Source of the DNA: Pseudomonas sp. JAI120 | GTDB taxonomy: Bacteria > Pseudomonadota > Gammaproteobacteria > Pseudomonadales > Pseudomonadaceae | Assembly: GCF_014207255.1 (NCBI RefSeq) | Contig: NZ_JACHCZ010000002.1 | Location: forward strand, 372,001-436,000 | Direction: 5' to 3' | DNA: 64,000 bases | Shown: piece by piece, positions 46,305 to 55,831 of the stretch | How the letters are laid out: every line of letters starts with the position of its first letter | Numbering within the stretch: position 1 is the first letter of the stretch | Translations under genes and position numbers: made by a program | Notes under the pieces: generated by a model | What the model was told of the DNA's origin: nothing | Database searches by the model: none | What the model saw: only the letters and a program-made list of their open reading frames with translations

Positions 46305-49300
46305 TCAGTCTTCCATCTCTGCCAGCAAACGCTGCATCTCATCCAGTGCCTGGTCGGTCGAAGGCCGCTGCGGGTTTTCGATCTGTTCGGCCAGGCCGGC
46401 AATGGTCGGGTTGTGGAACAGGCTGCGCAGCTCGACCTTGACGCCGAAACGGCTCTCCACCCGGGTCATCAGGCGCATCGCCAGCAGCGAATGACCACCG
46501 AGCTCGAAGAAGCTGGTGAGCACGCCGACCTGCGGCAGATCGAGTAGCTCCTGCCACAGCTCGGCCAGTTCGCACTCCAGCGCCGTACGCGGCGCCACGC
46601 CTTGCTCGGCCTGCGCTTGCGGCGCCGGCAGGGCCTTGCGGTCGATCTTGCCGTTGGCATTAAGGGCGAAACGCTGCACCTGGATGAAGCCGGCCGGCAC
46701 CATGTAGGCCGGCAGCAGGCTTTCCAGATGACGGCGCAGCGCCACCTCGTCGACCGGGCTCGCGGCCTGCAGCCAGGCGAACAGGCTGTAGCTGCGCGCA
46801 TCGAGCATGACCACCGCCTCTTCCACGCCGGGGTAACGGCGCAGCAGCGATTCGATCTCCCCCGGCTCGATGCGGAAACCACGCACCTTGACCTGGAAAT
46901 CGGCACGGCCGACGTAGGCCAGGCGCCCATCGCTGCGTCGGCGCACCAGGTCGCCGGTGCGGTACATGCGGCTGCCATGCTCGCTGGCGAACGGATCGGG
47001 CAGGTACGCCGCTGCGGTGATCGCCGGCGCCCGCTGGTAACCACGGGTCACCCCGCTGCCGGCGAGATACAGCTCGCCGGTGCTGCCCAGCGGCACTGGC
47101 CGCAGGCATTCGTCGAGCACGTAACAACGGGTGTTGAGCAGCGGCATGCCGATATCGGCCACGCCGGCCGGCACTTCGCGCAGCGCCTGGGTGGTCGACC
47201 AGACGGTGGTTTCCGTCGGCCCATAGGCGTTGATCAGCCTCACCCCCTTGGCCTGCAGCACACTCACCAGTTCGGCCGGCACCGCTTCGCCTCCGATCAG
47301 GCCGCGCAGGGCCGGCCAGTCGTCACGCCCGGTTTCCAGCAGGATCTGCCAGCCGGCTGGGGTGGCCTGGAACACCGTGGCACGGCGCAGCAGATCGAAC
47401 AGGCGGTGGCCATCGACCACCTGCTCGCGACGCGCCAGGAGAATGGCCGCGCCCTTGAGCAGCGGCAGGAACAGCTCCGGCTTGCACATATCGAAGGCGT
47501 AGGTGGTGCTGGCCAGCCAGACGTCCTCGGCCGTCAACGGCAACTGGCGGTCGAGGCCGGCAAGCAGGTTGCTCAGATTGCCGCGGGTAACCTGTACGCC
47601 CTTCGGCGTGCCGGTGGAGCCCGAGGTGTAGATCACGTAGGCCCGCTGCAGCGGCGCCACCGGTAATGCAAGGTCGTGCGCCGGCTGTTCGTCCAGCGGC
47701 AGGTGGTCGACGGCCAGGCTGTCGACACTGCCGAGCACGTCGGCGCAGGCCTGCTCGCTGAGCACCAGTTGCGGCCGCGCATGCTCGATGATGAAGCGCA
47801 GCCGTTCGCCCGGTTGCTGCGGATCCAGCGGCAAGTAGGCCGCGCCCGCCTTGTGGATCGCCAGGATGCTGGGCAGCAGCCAGGGGCCACGGGTCATGCA
47901 CAGCGCGACCAGATCGTCGCAGCCGACACCCTGGGCACGCAGCCAGTGGGCCAGGCGGTTGCTCAGGGCATTGAGCTGGGCATAGCTGTAGCGTTGCTCC
48001 TGGCAATCCACGGCCAGCGCATCCGGGGTGCGCAGGGCCTGGCGCTCGAAGCGCGCGATCAGATCCTGTGTCTCGCTCAGCGCATGCGCTGGCAGGTTCC
48101 ACGTGCGACGTGTCAGGGCATGATCGGCATTCGCCAGGTCGATATCCCACAGCCGCGCCTCGGGCCGCGCCAGCATGCCGTCGAGCAGGTGACAGTACTC
48201 GTCGGCGTAGCGTTGCATGGTGCTGGCGACGAACAGCTCGGTGTTGTACTCCAGCACGCAGTGCCAGGCGCTGCCGTGCTGCTCGATATGCAGGCCGATG
48301 TCGACCAGGGCGCTGTCGCTCTCGACATTCAGGCGCTGCGCCGGCAGGCCGGCAAAACCCTGGCCGACCGCCGCCACGTCATCGCGCTGGATCAGGTTGA
48401 ACAGCGCCTGGAACAGCGGCGTATGGCTGAGATCGCGGCGTACCTGCAAAGCCTCCACCAGCCGCTCGAAAGGCACGTCGCCGTGCTGCTGCGCGGTCAG
48501 GTGGGTGGCTTGCAACGCCTGCCAGAACGACGCCACAGATTGCAGTGGGTCGATCTGGCTGCGCAGCACCTGGGTGCTGGCGAAATAACCGATGAGGTTG
48601 TCGGTGTGCGCCTGCTGACGCTGCGCCACCGGCAGGCCGATCCACAGCTCGCGCTGCCCCGAATGCCTGGCCAGCAGCACTTTCCATGCTGCCAGCAGGG
48701 GCGCGAAGACGGTCAGGCCATGGCGCTGCGCGGTGCTACGCAGGCGTTCGACCAACTCGACGGGCAGCTCGAAACGCAGGCGCCGCCCGTGGTAGCCCTG
48801 CTCGGCAGGACGTGGCAGGTCGGTGGGCAGGTCCAGCACCGGCGGTTCGCCGGCCAGGGCCTGCCGCCAATAGTCCAACTGCGCTTCGATACGTGCCTGC
48901 CCGGCAGGGGTCTGCCAACTGGCGGCGACATCGCCGAACTGCAGCGGCAGCGGCGCCAACGCCGCCTGGGTGGCGCTCAGCTCGGCCTGGTAAAGACGTT
49001 GCAGCTCATCGAAGAAGATCTCCAGCGAGCGGGCGTCAGCGATGATGTGGTGCAAGGTGGCCTGCAGCACGCTCTGCCCTTCGCCCTGATACAGCCGCAC
49101 CCGCCACAGCGGCGTCGCGCTCAGGTCGAAGGCGCGCTGCGCTTCCTCGCTCAAGGTGCGGGCGAAGGCCGGCGAATGCACATCCTGCTGCAAGGGCTCG
49201 ACGCTGAGCAGCGTGCCGTGCAACTGCACGACTTGCTGCCGCGCGCCTGCTTGCGTCTCGCTGAACACGCTACGCAGGCTGTGCTGGCGCTCCACCAGTT

Positions 49301-52300
49301 GTGCCAGCGCGCGTTCCAGTACATCGGCTTGCAGAGTACCGTGCAGGTGCATGGCCAGTGACAGGTGGTAGGCCTGGGTGTCGCCCTGCAAGCGGTCGAG
49401 GAACCACAGCCGCTGCTGGGTGAAGTGCAGCGGCGCCGGCGCCTCGCCGAATGGCCGCAGGATGCTCTCGCCTGCGCCCTCGGCAGTGGCCAGGCTGGCC
49501 GCCAGTTCACCCAGGGTCGGGCACTCGAACACGCTGCGCAGCGGCAGTTGCCGCTCGTAGCGCTCGGCGATGCGCGCCACCAGCCGTGCCGCCAGCAGCG
49601 AATGGCCGCCGAGGGCGAAGAAATTGTCGCCTGCGCCAACCGCGTTGCAACCGAGCAGCTCGCACCACAGTTCGGCCAGTTGCGCCTCCCAGGGTTTGCT
49701 CAACTCGCCGTCGCGCTGACCTTCATGTTGGATTGGAGCCGGCAGCGCCTTGCGCTCGACCTTGCCACTGGGGCTCAGCGGCAAGCTGTCGAGACGCACG
49801 AACTGGCTCGGCAGCATATAATCCGGCAGGTGCTGCGCCAGTTGCACGCGTAGCGCGGCGTCGCCCAGGTCAGCACCCGCCGCCTGCGTGACCGAGTAGT
49901 AAGCCACCAGGCGCGCGCTGTCGCCGCTGCCGAGCAGCACCACGGCCGCTTCCCGCACCCCGGTAAGCTGCGCCAGCAGGGCCTCGATCTCGCCCAGCTC
50001 GATACGGAAGCCACGCAGCTTGACCTGGAAATCCAGGCGCCCCTGGTAGTCCAGGCTGCCTTGGGCGTTGCGCCGCACGCGGTCGCCGGTGCGGTACATG
50101 CGCGCCCCCGGCACGAAAGGATCGGGCAGGAAGCTCGCCGCGCTCAGGGCTGGTGCGGCGAAATAGCCACGCCCCAGGTTGGCACCCGCCAGGTACAGCT
50201 CGCCGGAAACGCCCGGCGCCACGGGTTGCAAGTCGGCGTCCAGCACATAGGCGGCGGTATTGACCACCGGCCGGCCGATCGGCACCTCCACCCCGCCGCT
50301 CTCGCCCTGACGCGGCTCGAAGGTGCTGTAGACGGTGGCCTCGGTCGGCCCATAACCGTTGATCACCTGGGCACCACGCTGCTCCATGGCCTCGGCCAGC
50401 GCGCACGGCAGGGCCTCGCCACCGGAAATGGCGCGCACGCCCTGCCAACTGCCCCCGGTGTGCGCCACCAACATGCGCCAGGTGGCAGGGGTGGCCTGCA
50501 TCACCGTCGGCTGGCCGGCCTTGATCAGGCGGTCGAGGACTTGCGGGTCGCGTGCCTGCTCACGGTCGGCGAGCAGGATGCTGGCCCCGCGACTCAGCGG
50601 CAGCAGCAGCTCGACGATGGCGATATCGAAGGTCGCTGTGGTCAGCGCCAGCACCCTGTCCTGCGCCGTCAATGGCAGCACCTGCTGCACGCCGAGCATG
50701 AGGTTCATCAGGTTGCCACGGGCGATGGCCACGCCCTTGGGCTGGCCGGTGGAACCCGAGGTATAGAGCACGTAGGCGAGCTGGGCAGGATGCACGCTCG
50801 GTGCGCGGTAGGGCTCGGGGGTGGTCAGCGCATCGATATCCAGCAGTTCGCCGGCACTGCCCCACTCGGCCAGTTCCGCCAGGGACTCGGCATTGGTCAG
50901 GCACAACCGCGGCTGCGCATGGGCAAGGATGTAACGGCCGCGCTCGGCAGGGGTATCCTCGGCCAGCGGCACGTAGGCGGCGCCAGCCTTGAGAATGGCC
51001 AGCATGGCCATGGGCAGCCGCGCATCGCGCGGCAGGCGCAGGGCCACACGATCCTCGGCGCCGACGCCACGGGCCTGCAAGGCAGCGGCCAGGCGTTCGG
51101 CCGCCTGGTTCAGTTCGGCATAGCTCAGGTGCCGTTCGCCGGCCTGCACGGCGATGGCTTCAGGCTGCCCGGCGACCTGCCGTGCAAAGGCCTGCAGGAT
51201 GTCTTCCCGGCCCTCCACAGGCTCACCGTGCAAGCGTGCCAGCGCGCGCTGCTCGGGCTGCCAGGCGAGTTCGCCCAGTACCTGCTGCGGTTGTTCGAGC
51301 ACGGCATCGAGCAGCGCCAGATACTGCTCAAGCATGGCCTGCGCGGTCTGCTCGCGGAACAGCTCGCTGCTGTACTGCAGGCTCAGGGCGATGCCGTGTT
51401 CGCTGTCGCGCACGTCCAGATGCAGGTCGCACAGGGCGCTGTCCGGGCGATTGTCGAGCGGCTCGGCGATCAGCTCGGTCAGCTCGAAACGCTCCAGGGC
51501 ATGGCCCGGGAAGTAGTTGAACATGGCCTGGAACAACGGGTTGTAGCTGACCTGGCGGGCCACGCCGAGCTGTTCGATCAGGTAGTCGAAAGGCAGGTCC
51601 TGATGCGACTGCACCGCCACGGACAGCGCCTGTAACTCGCGCATCAGTTGCAGCAGGCTGGTCGTGCCGGAGAGCTTCTGGCGATAGACCAGTGTATTGA
51701 CGAAGCAGCCCACCAGCGGCTGCAACGCCGCGTGATGGCGGTTGGCGGCCGGCACCCCGACGAGGATGTCGTGCTCGCCGCTGCGGCTGCGCAGCAGCAG
51801 CTGGAAGGCGCAGAGCATGGGGATGAAGTTGCTCCAGCCGTGGCTCGCGCTGAATGCCCGCAGGCGCGCCGCCAGCGCATCCGGCAGGCGTTGCTCGACG
51901 CGCCCGCCGGCCTGGCTGGCATGGGCCGGCCGGGGGAAGTCCGCGGCCAGTTCAAGCACCGGCAATTCGCCGGACAACTGCTCGCGCCAGTAGGCAAGCT
52001 CGTCCTGGCAGGCGGCGCTGTCCATCCACTGGCGTTGCCAAAGGGCATAGTCGGCGTACTGCATCGGCGCCTCGGCCAACGCCGGTTTACGCCCCTGGCG
52101 CAGCTCACGGTAATGGCTGCAAAGACCGTCGATGATCAGTTGCAGCGACCAGCCATCGGCGACGATATGGTGGCAATTGAGCGCCAGCACGTGCGCCTGC
52201 GGCCCGAGGCGATACAGGCAGGCACGCAGCAGCGGCGCGCTGTCCAGGGCAAACGGAGTCATCGCGTCCTGGCGCAGCAGGTCGTGCAGCTGCGCCTCAC

Positions 52301-55300
52301 TGGCCACCTCGATCAGCGGCAAGGCCAGCTCGGCCTTGGCGAGAATGAGCTGCGACGGCTCACCGCCGTCGCTGACGAAACGGGTACGCAGGACTTCGTG
52401 CTGATCGACCAGGGCCTGCAAAGCTGCCTGCAGGTCAGCGACATGCAGGTCGCCGCTCAGGCGCACCGCGCCGGCCAGGTTGTAGGCCGGGCTTTGCGGC
52501 TGCAGTTGCTGGAGGAACCACAGGCGCTGCTGGGCGAACGACAGCGGCAGGGTCTGGGGGCGCGGCAGGCGCATCGGCGTGGTTTTCTCGCCGGTCTGCT
52601 GTTGTTCCAGCCACTCGGCCATGGTGGCGATGGTCGGGCGTTCGAAGACCACGCGTAAGGGCAGCTCCTTGCCGCTAAGCTTGCCGATCTGGCCGATCAG
52701 TTGCGTGGCCAGCAGCGAATGCCCGCCCAGCTCGAAGAAGTGATCATGAATGCCGACCCGCGCGAGCCCCAGCACGCCCTGCCAGGCTTCGGCCAACTGC
52801 GCTTGCAGCTCACTGCGTGGCGCCACGTAGCGCGCCTCGCTCTGCGCGGCGAAGTCGGGTGCCGGCAGGGCCTTGCGGTCGATCTTGCCGTTGGCGTTGA
52901 GCGGCATGCGCTCGAGCAGCATGAAAGCGCTGGGCAGCATGTAGGGCGGCAGGTTGGCGGCAACGAACTCGCGCAGCGCCTCAATGGAGGGCTGCGGCTC
53001 GGCCACCAGGTAGGCGACCAGCACCTTGGCGCGCTGCTGGTCGTCACGGGCCAGCAGCACCGCTTCACGCACGCCGGGGTAACGGGTCAGGCAGGCTTCG
53101 ATCTCGTCCAGCTCGATACGGTGGCCGCGAATCTTCACCTGGTGGTCGGTACGACCGACGTACTCCAGCTCGCCATTGGCCAGGAAACGCGCCAGATCAC
53201 CGGTGCGATACAGGCGGCTGCCGTCGTTGGCGATGGGGTCGGGCAAAAACACCGCCGCAGTGCGTGCCGGGTCGGCCATATAGCCACGGCCAACCCCCAC
53301 GCCGGCGACGAAGATTTCACCCACCGCACCGCGCGGCACCGGTTGCAATTCAGTATCGAGCAGGTACAGACGGTTGTTCAGAGTGGCGCGACCAATCGGC
53401 ACACTGCTGCGCGCCTGGGCCAGGCGCTCGGTGAGCGGATGGAAGGCCACGTCGTCGGAGCATTCGGCCGGCCCGTAGGCGTTCATCAGCGGGATGCCGG
53501 GGTAGCGCTCGAACCAGCGCCGCGCCAGCGCCGGTGGCAGCGCCTCGCCAGTGGCCAATACCCAGCGCAGTGCGGTGCGCTCCAGGCCTGCCTCGAGCAG
53601 GCTCTGCATCAGCGACGGCACCGCTTCGAGAATGCTCACGCCATGGCGAGCGATGGCCTCGGCCAGGGCCTCGGGGTTCTGCATCACGCAGTCGCCGAGA
53701 ATCACCGTGCGCGCCCCCAGCACCAGGCCGGCGAGGGTCTGCCAGACGGAGATGTCGAAGCACTGCGGCGCGCTCTGGGCGATCACGTCATCTTCATTCA
53801 GGCCCAGGCCCGGCAACTTGCCAAGCATGTTGTTGAGCATGCCGGCGTGGGCCACCATCGCCCCCTTGGGCGTGCCGGTGGAGCCCGAGGTGAAGATGCA
53901 GTAGGCCAGCGACAGGCCATGCACGGGAATGTCCAGGTCAGCATCGCTGTAGCCGCTCAGGGCCGCTGGCTCGTAGCGGATCGCCGCCGGCGGCTGCGCC
54001 ATCTGCTGCAGCGCCTGCTGTGCCAGCTCACCCTGCTCCACGCCATGCAGCAGCGGCGAACGGCTCTGGGTGAGCACTTGGGCCAGGCGTTGCGACGGAT
54101 TGCGCGGGTCCAGTGGCAGCCAGCCGGCGCCAGCCTTGAGTGTGGCGAGGATCATCACCACCAGGTCGAGGCCACGCTCATCGAGCAACGCCAGCAGGTC
54201 GCCGTCCTGCAAGCCATTGGCGCGCAGATGACGGGCCAGTCGGTTGGCCTCCCGGTTCAACTGATCGAAGCTCAGGCTGCGCTCGCCATGTACCACGGCG
54301 ATTCGCTCGGGGGTGCGACGCACCTGCTGTTGCAGGCGCTCGACGTACAGCGGCTGCAGTTGCGCCGCGTCCGGCGCCAGGTCACCGCTGGCCCAGGCAT
54401 GCTGTTGGGCGATCTCCGCCGCATCGAGCATGGCGATGCGTTGCAGCGGGATATCCGCCTCGCTGACCAGGCTGTCGCCCATGTTCAGCAGCAGCGTGCG
54501 GAAGTGGCGCAGCATCTGCTCGACTTCCTCGCGCAGGAACCAGTCGGTCTGGTAGGTCAACTGCAGGTGCAGGCGCTCGCCGGGCACGATCACCACGGTA
54601 ACCGGATAGTTGGTGTGGGTGCGGTTGGCCATGTCGCTGATCAGGTAGTCCAACTGGCCCTGGCGCAGGCTGGCGGAGATCGGCGCGTTCTCGAAGACGA
54701 ACAGGCTCTGGAACAGATCCTGGCGCTGTACCTCGCTCCAGCTCTGGATCTGCGCCAGCGACACGCTTTCATGTTCGCGCAGGCTCAGGTTCTCGACCTG
54801 CAAGGCCTTGAGCCAGGCACCGAGGGACTGCTGCGGTTGCCAGCTCCAGCGCAGCGGCAGGCTGTTGATGAACAGCCCGACGATGCTCTCCATGCCCTGC
54901 ATGTGCACCGGGCGCCCGGCCACGGTGACGCCGAACAGCAGGTCACGATTGCCGCTGTAGCGCGCCAGCACCAAGGCCCAGGCACCCTGCACCAGGGTGT
55001 TGAGGGTGATGCCCAGACCGCTGGCGGCCTGCTGCAGGCCCTGTGTCTGCTCGACGCTGAGGTGCTCGACGCAATCCTCCACCGGCTCCGGCGCATCGAT
55101 CACGCGGCCAGGGTGGCCGAAACCGAACTCGGTGGGGGTATCGAAGCCGGCCAGGCGCTGCTGCCAGAAGGTCTGATGATCCTCAGGCTTCTGCTGCTCC
55201 AGCCAGCGGATGAAGTCGCGGTACGGGCGTGGCTTGGGCAGCTCCAGACGCCGCCCTTCACGCGCGGCGCGGTAACCGTCGAGAAAGTCCATCATGATGA

Positions 55301-55781
55301 TGGAGAAGCACCAGGCATCCATGAGGATGTGGTGATAGCTGCGCACGAACTGGTAGGTGTCCGGGGCCAGCTTGAACAGACGCACACGCATCAGCGGTGC
55401 CTGGGTGAAATCCAGCCCCTCGCGACGCTCCTCGGCCAGCAGATGTTCCAGACGCGCCTGCTGCTCAGCCTCGTCGATATCCGACCAGTCCTCATAGCTG
55501 ATCGGCAGTTCGACCTGCTTGTGCACCACCTGCATCGGCCGCTTCTGCTGCTTCCAGACGAAGGAGGTGCGCAGCAGCTCGTGGCGCTCCACCACCTGTG
55601 CCCAGGCCTGGCGGAACGCCTGCAGATCGAGTTGCGGCAGCACCATCACATGGCGGTACTGCAACAGGTACATGCCCTTGCCCGGGTGCATCAGGCTGTG
55701 AAACAGCAACCCCTGCTGCATGGGAGCCAGGGGATAGATGGCCTCGATATTGCGGGAAAGTGCTTTGACCTTATCGTTCAT
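46305..55781 (-). CDS. NRPS2: DCL-A(Dab)-T-C-A(?)-T-C-A(?)-T
   Basis: A 3158-aa three-module synthetase. It opens with a D-L condensation domain (IYPLAPMQQGLLFHSL, HHILMDA at 150-156), as expected after NRPS1's epimerase. A1 (D676) gives DIWELTADD, the code of Dab-activating domains such as in PvdL; the locus also makes Dab. T serine S1022. C2 has HHIVADG; A2 (about residue 1719) gives DIVQIGGVY; T near 2062. C3 has HHIIADA; A3 (about 2764) gives DMPQLGAVW; T near 3098. I cannot assign A2 and A3, though both share the Q-x-G-V framework of the Gly-like domain in NRPS3. There is no TE. The start at 55781 (AAGGAG nine bases upstream) is preferred over the ATG at 55835 that overlaps NRPS1. Confidence 0.9.
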   Translation of the reverse strand: MNDKVKALSRNIEAIYPLAPMQQGLLFHSLMHPGKGMYLLQYRHVMVLPQLDLQAFRQAWAQVVERHELLRTSFVWKQQKRPMQVVHKQVELPISYEDWSDIDEAEQQARLEHLLAEERREGLDFTQAPLMRVRLFKLAPDTYQFVRSYHHILMDAWCFSIIMMDFLDGYRAAREGRRLELPKPRPYRDFIRWLEQQKPEDHQTFWQQRLAGFDTPTEFGFGHPGRVIDAPEPVEDCVEHLSVEQTQGLQQAASGLGITLNTLVQGAWALVLARYSGNRDLLFGVTVAGRPVHMQGMESIVGLFINSLPLRWSWQPQQSLGAWLKALQVENLSLREHESVSLAQIQSWSEVQRQDLFQSLFVFENAPISASLRQGQLDYLISDMANRTHTNYPVTVVIVPGERLHLQLTYQTDWFLREEVEQMLRHFRTLLLNMGDSLVSEADIPLQRIAMLDAAEIAQQHAWASGDLAPDAAQLQPLYVERLQQQVRRTPERIAVVHGERSLSFDQLNREANRLARHLRANGLQDGDLLALLDERGLDLVVMILATLKAGAGWLPLDPRNPSQRLAQVLTQSRSPLLHGVEQGELAQQALQQMAQPPAAIRYEPAALSGYSDADLDIPVHGLSLAYCIFTSGSTGTPKGAMVAHAGMLNNMLGKLPGLGLNEDDVIAQSAPQCFDISVWQTLAGLVLGARTVILGDCVMQNPEALAEAIARHGVSILEAVPSLMQSLLEAGLERTALRWVLATGEALPPALARRWFERYPGIPLMNAYGPAECSDDVAFHPLTERLAQARSSVPIGRATLNNRLYLLDTELQPVPRGAVGEIFVAGVGVGRGYMADPARTAAVFLPDPIANDGSRLYRTGDLARFLANGELEYVGRTDHQVKIRGHRIELDEIEACLTRYPGVREAVLLARDDQQRAKVLVAYLVAEPQPSIEALREFVAANLPPYMLPSAFMLLERMPLNANGKIDRKALPAPDFAAQSEARYVAPRSELQAQLAEAWQGVLGLARVGIHDHFFELGGHSLLATQLIGQIGKLSGKELPLRVVFERPTIATMAEWLEQQQTGEKTTPMRLPRPQTLPLSFAQQRLWFLQQLQPQSPAYNLAGAVRLSGDLHVADLQAALQALVDQHEVLRTRFVSDGGEPSQLILAKAELALPLIEVASEAQLHDLLRQDAMTPFALDSAPLLRACLYRLGPQAHVLALNCHHIVADGWSLQLIIDGLCSHYRELRQGRKPALAEAPMQYADYALWQRQWMDSAACQDELAYWREQLSGELPVLELAADFPRPAHASQAGGRVEQRLPDALAARLRAFSASHGWSNFIPMLCAFQLLLRSRSGEHDILVGVPAANRHHAALQPLVGCFVNTLVYRQKLSGTTSLLQLMRELQALSVAVQSHQDLPFDYLIEQLGVARQVSYNPLFQAMFNYFPGHALERFELTELIAEPLDNRPDSALCDLHLDVRDSEHGIALSLQYSSELFREQTAQAMLEQYLALLDAVLEQPQQVLGELAWQPEQRALARLHGEPVEGREDILQAFARQVAGQPEAIAVQAGERHLSYAELNQAAERLAAALQARGVGAEDRVALRLPRDARLPMAMLAILKAGAAYVPLAEDTPAERGRYILAHAQPRLCLTNAESLAELAEWGSAGELLDIDALTTPEPYRAPSVHPAQLAYVLYTSGSTGQPKGVAIARGNLMNLMLGVQQVLPLTAQDRVLALTTATFDIAIVELLLPLSRGASILLADREQARDPQVLDRLIKAGQPTVMQATPATWRMLVAHTGGSWQGVRAISGGEALPCALAEAMEQRGAQVINGYGPTEATVYSTFEPRQGESGGVEVPIGRPVVNTAAYVLDADLQPVAPGVSGELYLAGANLGRGYFAAPALSAASFLPDPFVPGARMYRTGDRVRRNAQGSLDYQGRLDFQVKLRGFRIELGEIEALLAQLTGVREAAVVLLGSGDSARLVAYYSVTQAAGADLGDAALRVQLAQHLPDYMLPSQFVRLDSLPLSPSGKVERKALPAPIQHEGQRDGELSKPWEAQLAELWCELLGCNAVGAGDNFFALGGHSLLAARLVARIAERYERQLPLRSVFECPTLGELAASLATAEGAGESILRPFGEAPAPLHFTQQRLWFLDRLQGDTQAYHLSLAMHLHGTLQADVLERALAQLVERQHSLRSVFSETQAGARQQVVQLHGTLLSVEPLQQDVHSPAFARTLSEEAQRAFDLSATPLWRVRLYQGEGQSVLQATLHHIIADARSLEIFFDELQRLYQAELSATQAALAPLPLQFGDVAASWQTPAGQARIEAQLDYWRQALAGEPPVLDLPTDLPRPAEQGYHGRRLRFELPVELVERLRSTAQRHGLTVFAPLLAAWKVLLARHSGQRELWIGLPVAQRQQAHTDNLIGYFASTQVLRSQIDPLQSVASFWQALQATHLTAQQHGDVPFERLVEALQVRRDLSHTPLFQALFNLIQRDDVAAVGQGFAGLPAQRLNVESDSALVDIGLHIEQHGSAWHCVLEYNTELFVASTMQRYADEYCHLLDGMLARPEARLWDIDLANADHALTRRTWNLPAHALSETQDLIARFERQALRTPDALAVDCQEQRYSYAQLNALSNRLAHWLRAQGVGCDDLVALCMTRGPWLLPSILAIHKAGAAYLPLDPQQPGERLRFIIEHARPQLVLSEQACADVLGSVDSLAVDHLPLDEQPAHDLALPVAPLQRAYVIYTSGSTGTPKGVQVTRGNLSNLLAGLDRQLPLTAEDVWLASTTYAFDMCKPELFLPLLKGAAILLARREQVVDGHRLFDLLRRATVFQATPAGWQILLETGRDDWPALRGLIGGEAVPAELVSVLQAKGVRLINAYGPTETTVWSTTQALREVPAGVADIGMPLLNTRCYVLDECLRPVPLGSTGELYLAGSGVTRGYQRAPAITAAAYLPDPFASEHGSRMYRTGDLVRRRSDGRLAYVGRADFQVKVRGFRIEPGEIESLLRRYPGVEEAVVMLDARSYSLFAWLQAASPVDEVALRRHLESLLPAYMVPAGFIQVQRFALNANGKIDRKALPAPQAQAEQGVAPRTALECELAELWQELLDLPQVGVLTSFFELGGHSLLAMRLMTRVESRFGVKVELRSLFHNPTIAGLAEQIENPQRPSTDQALDEMQRLLAEMED

Positions 55782-55831
55782 GCCGAGGGTCTCCTTGCCA
55801 TGGGCTGGGGATGTGGGGGCGCCGGGGGTGC

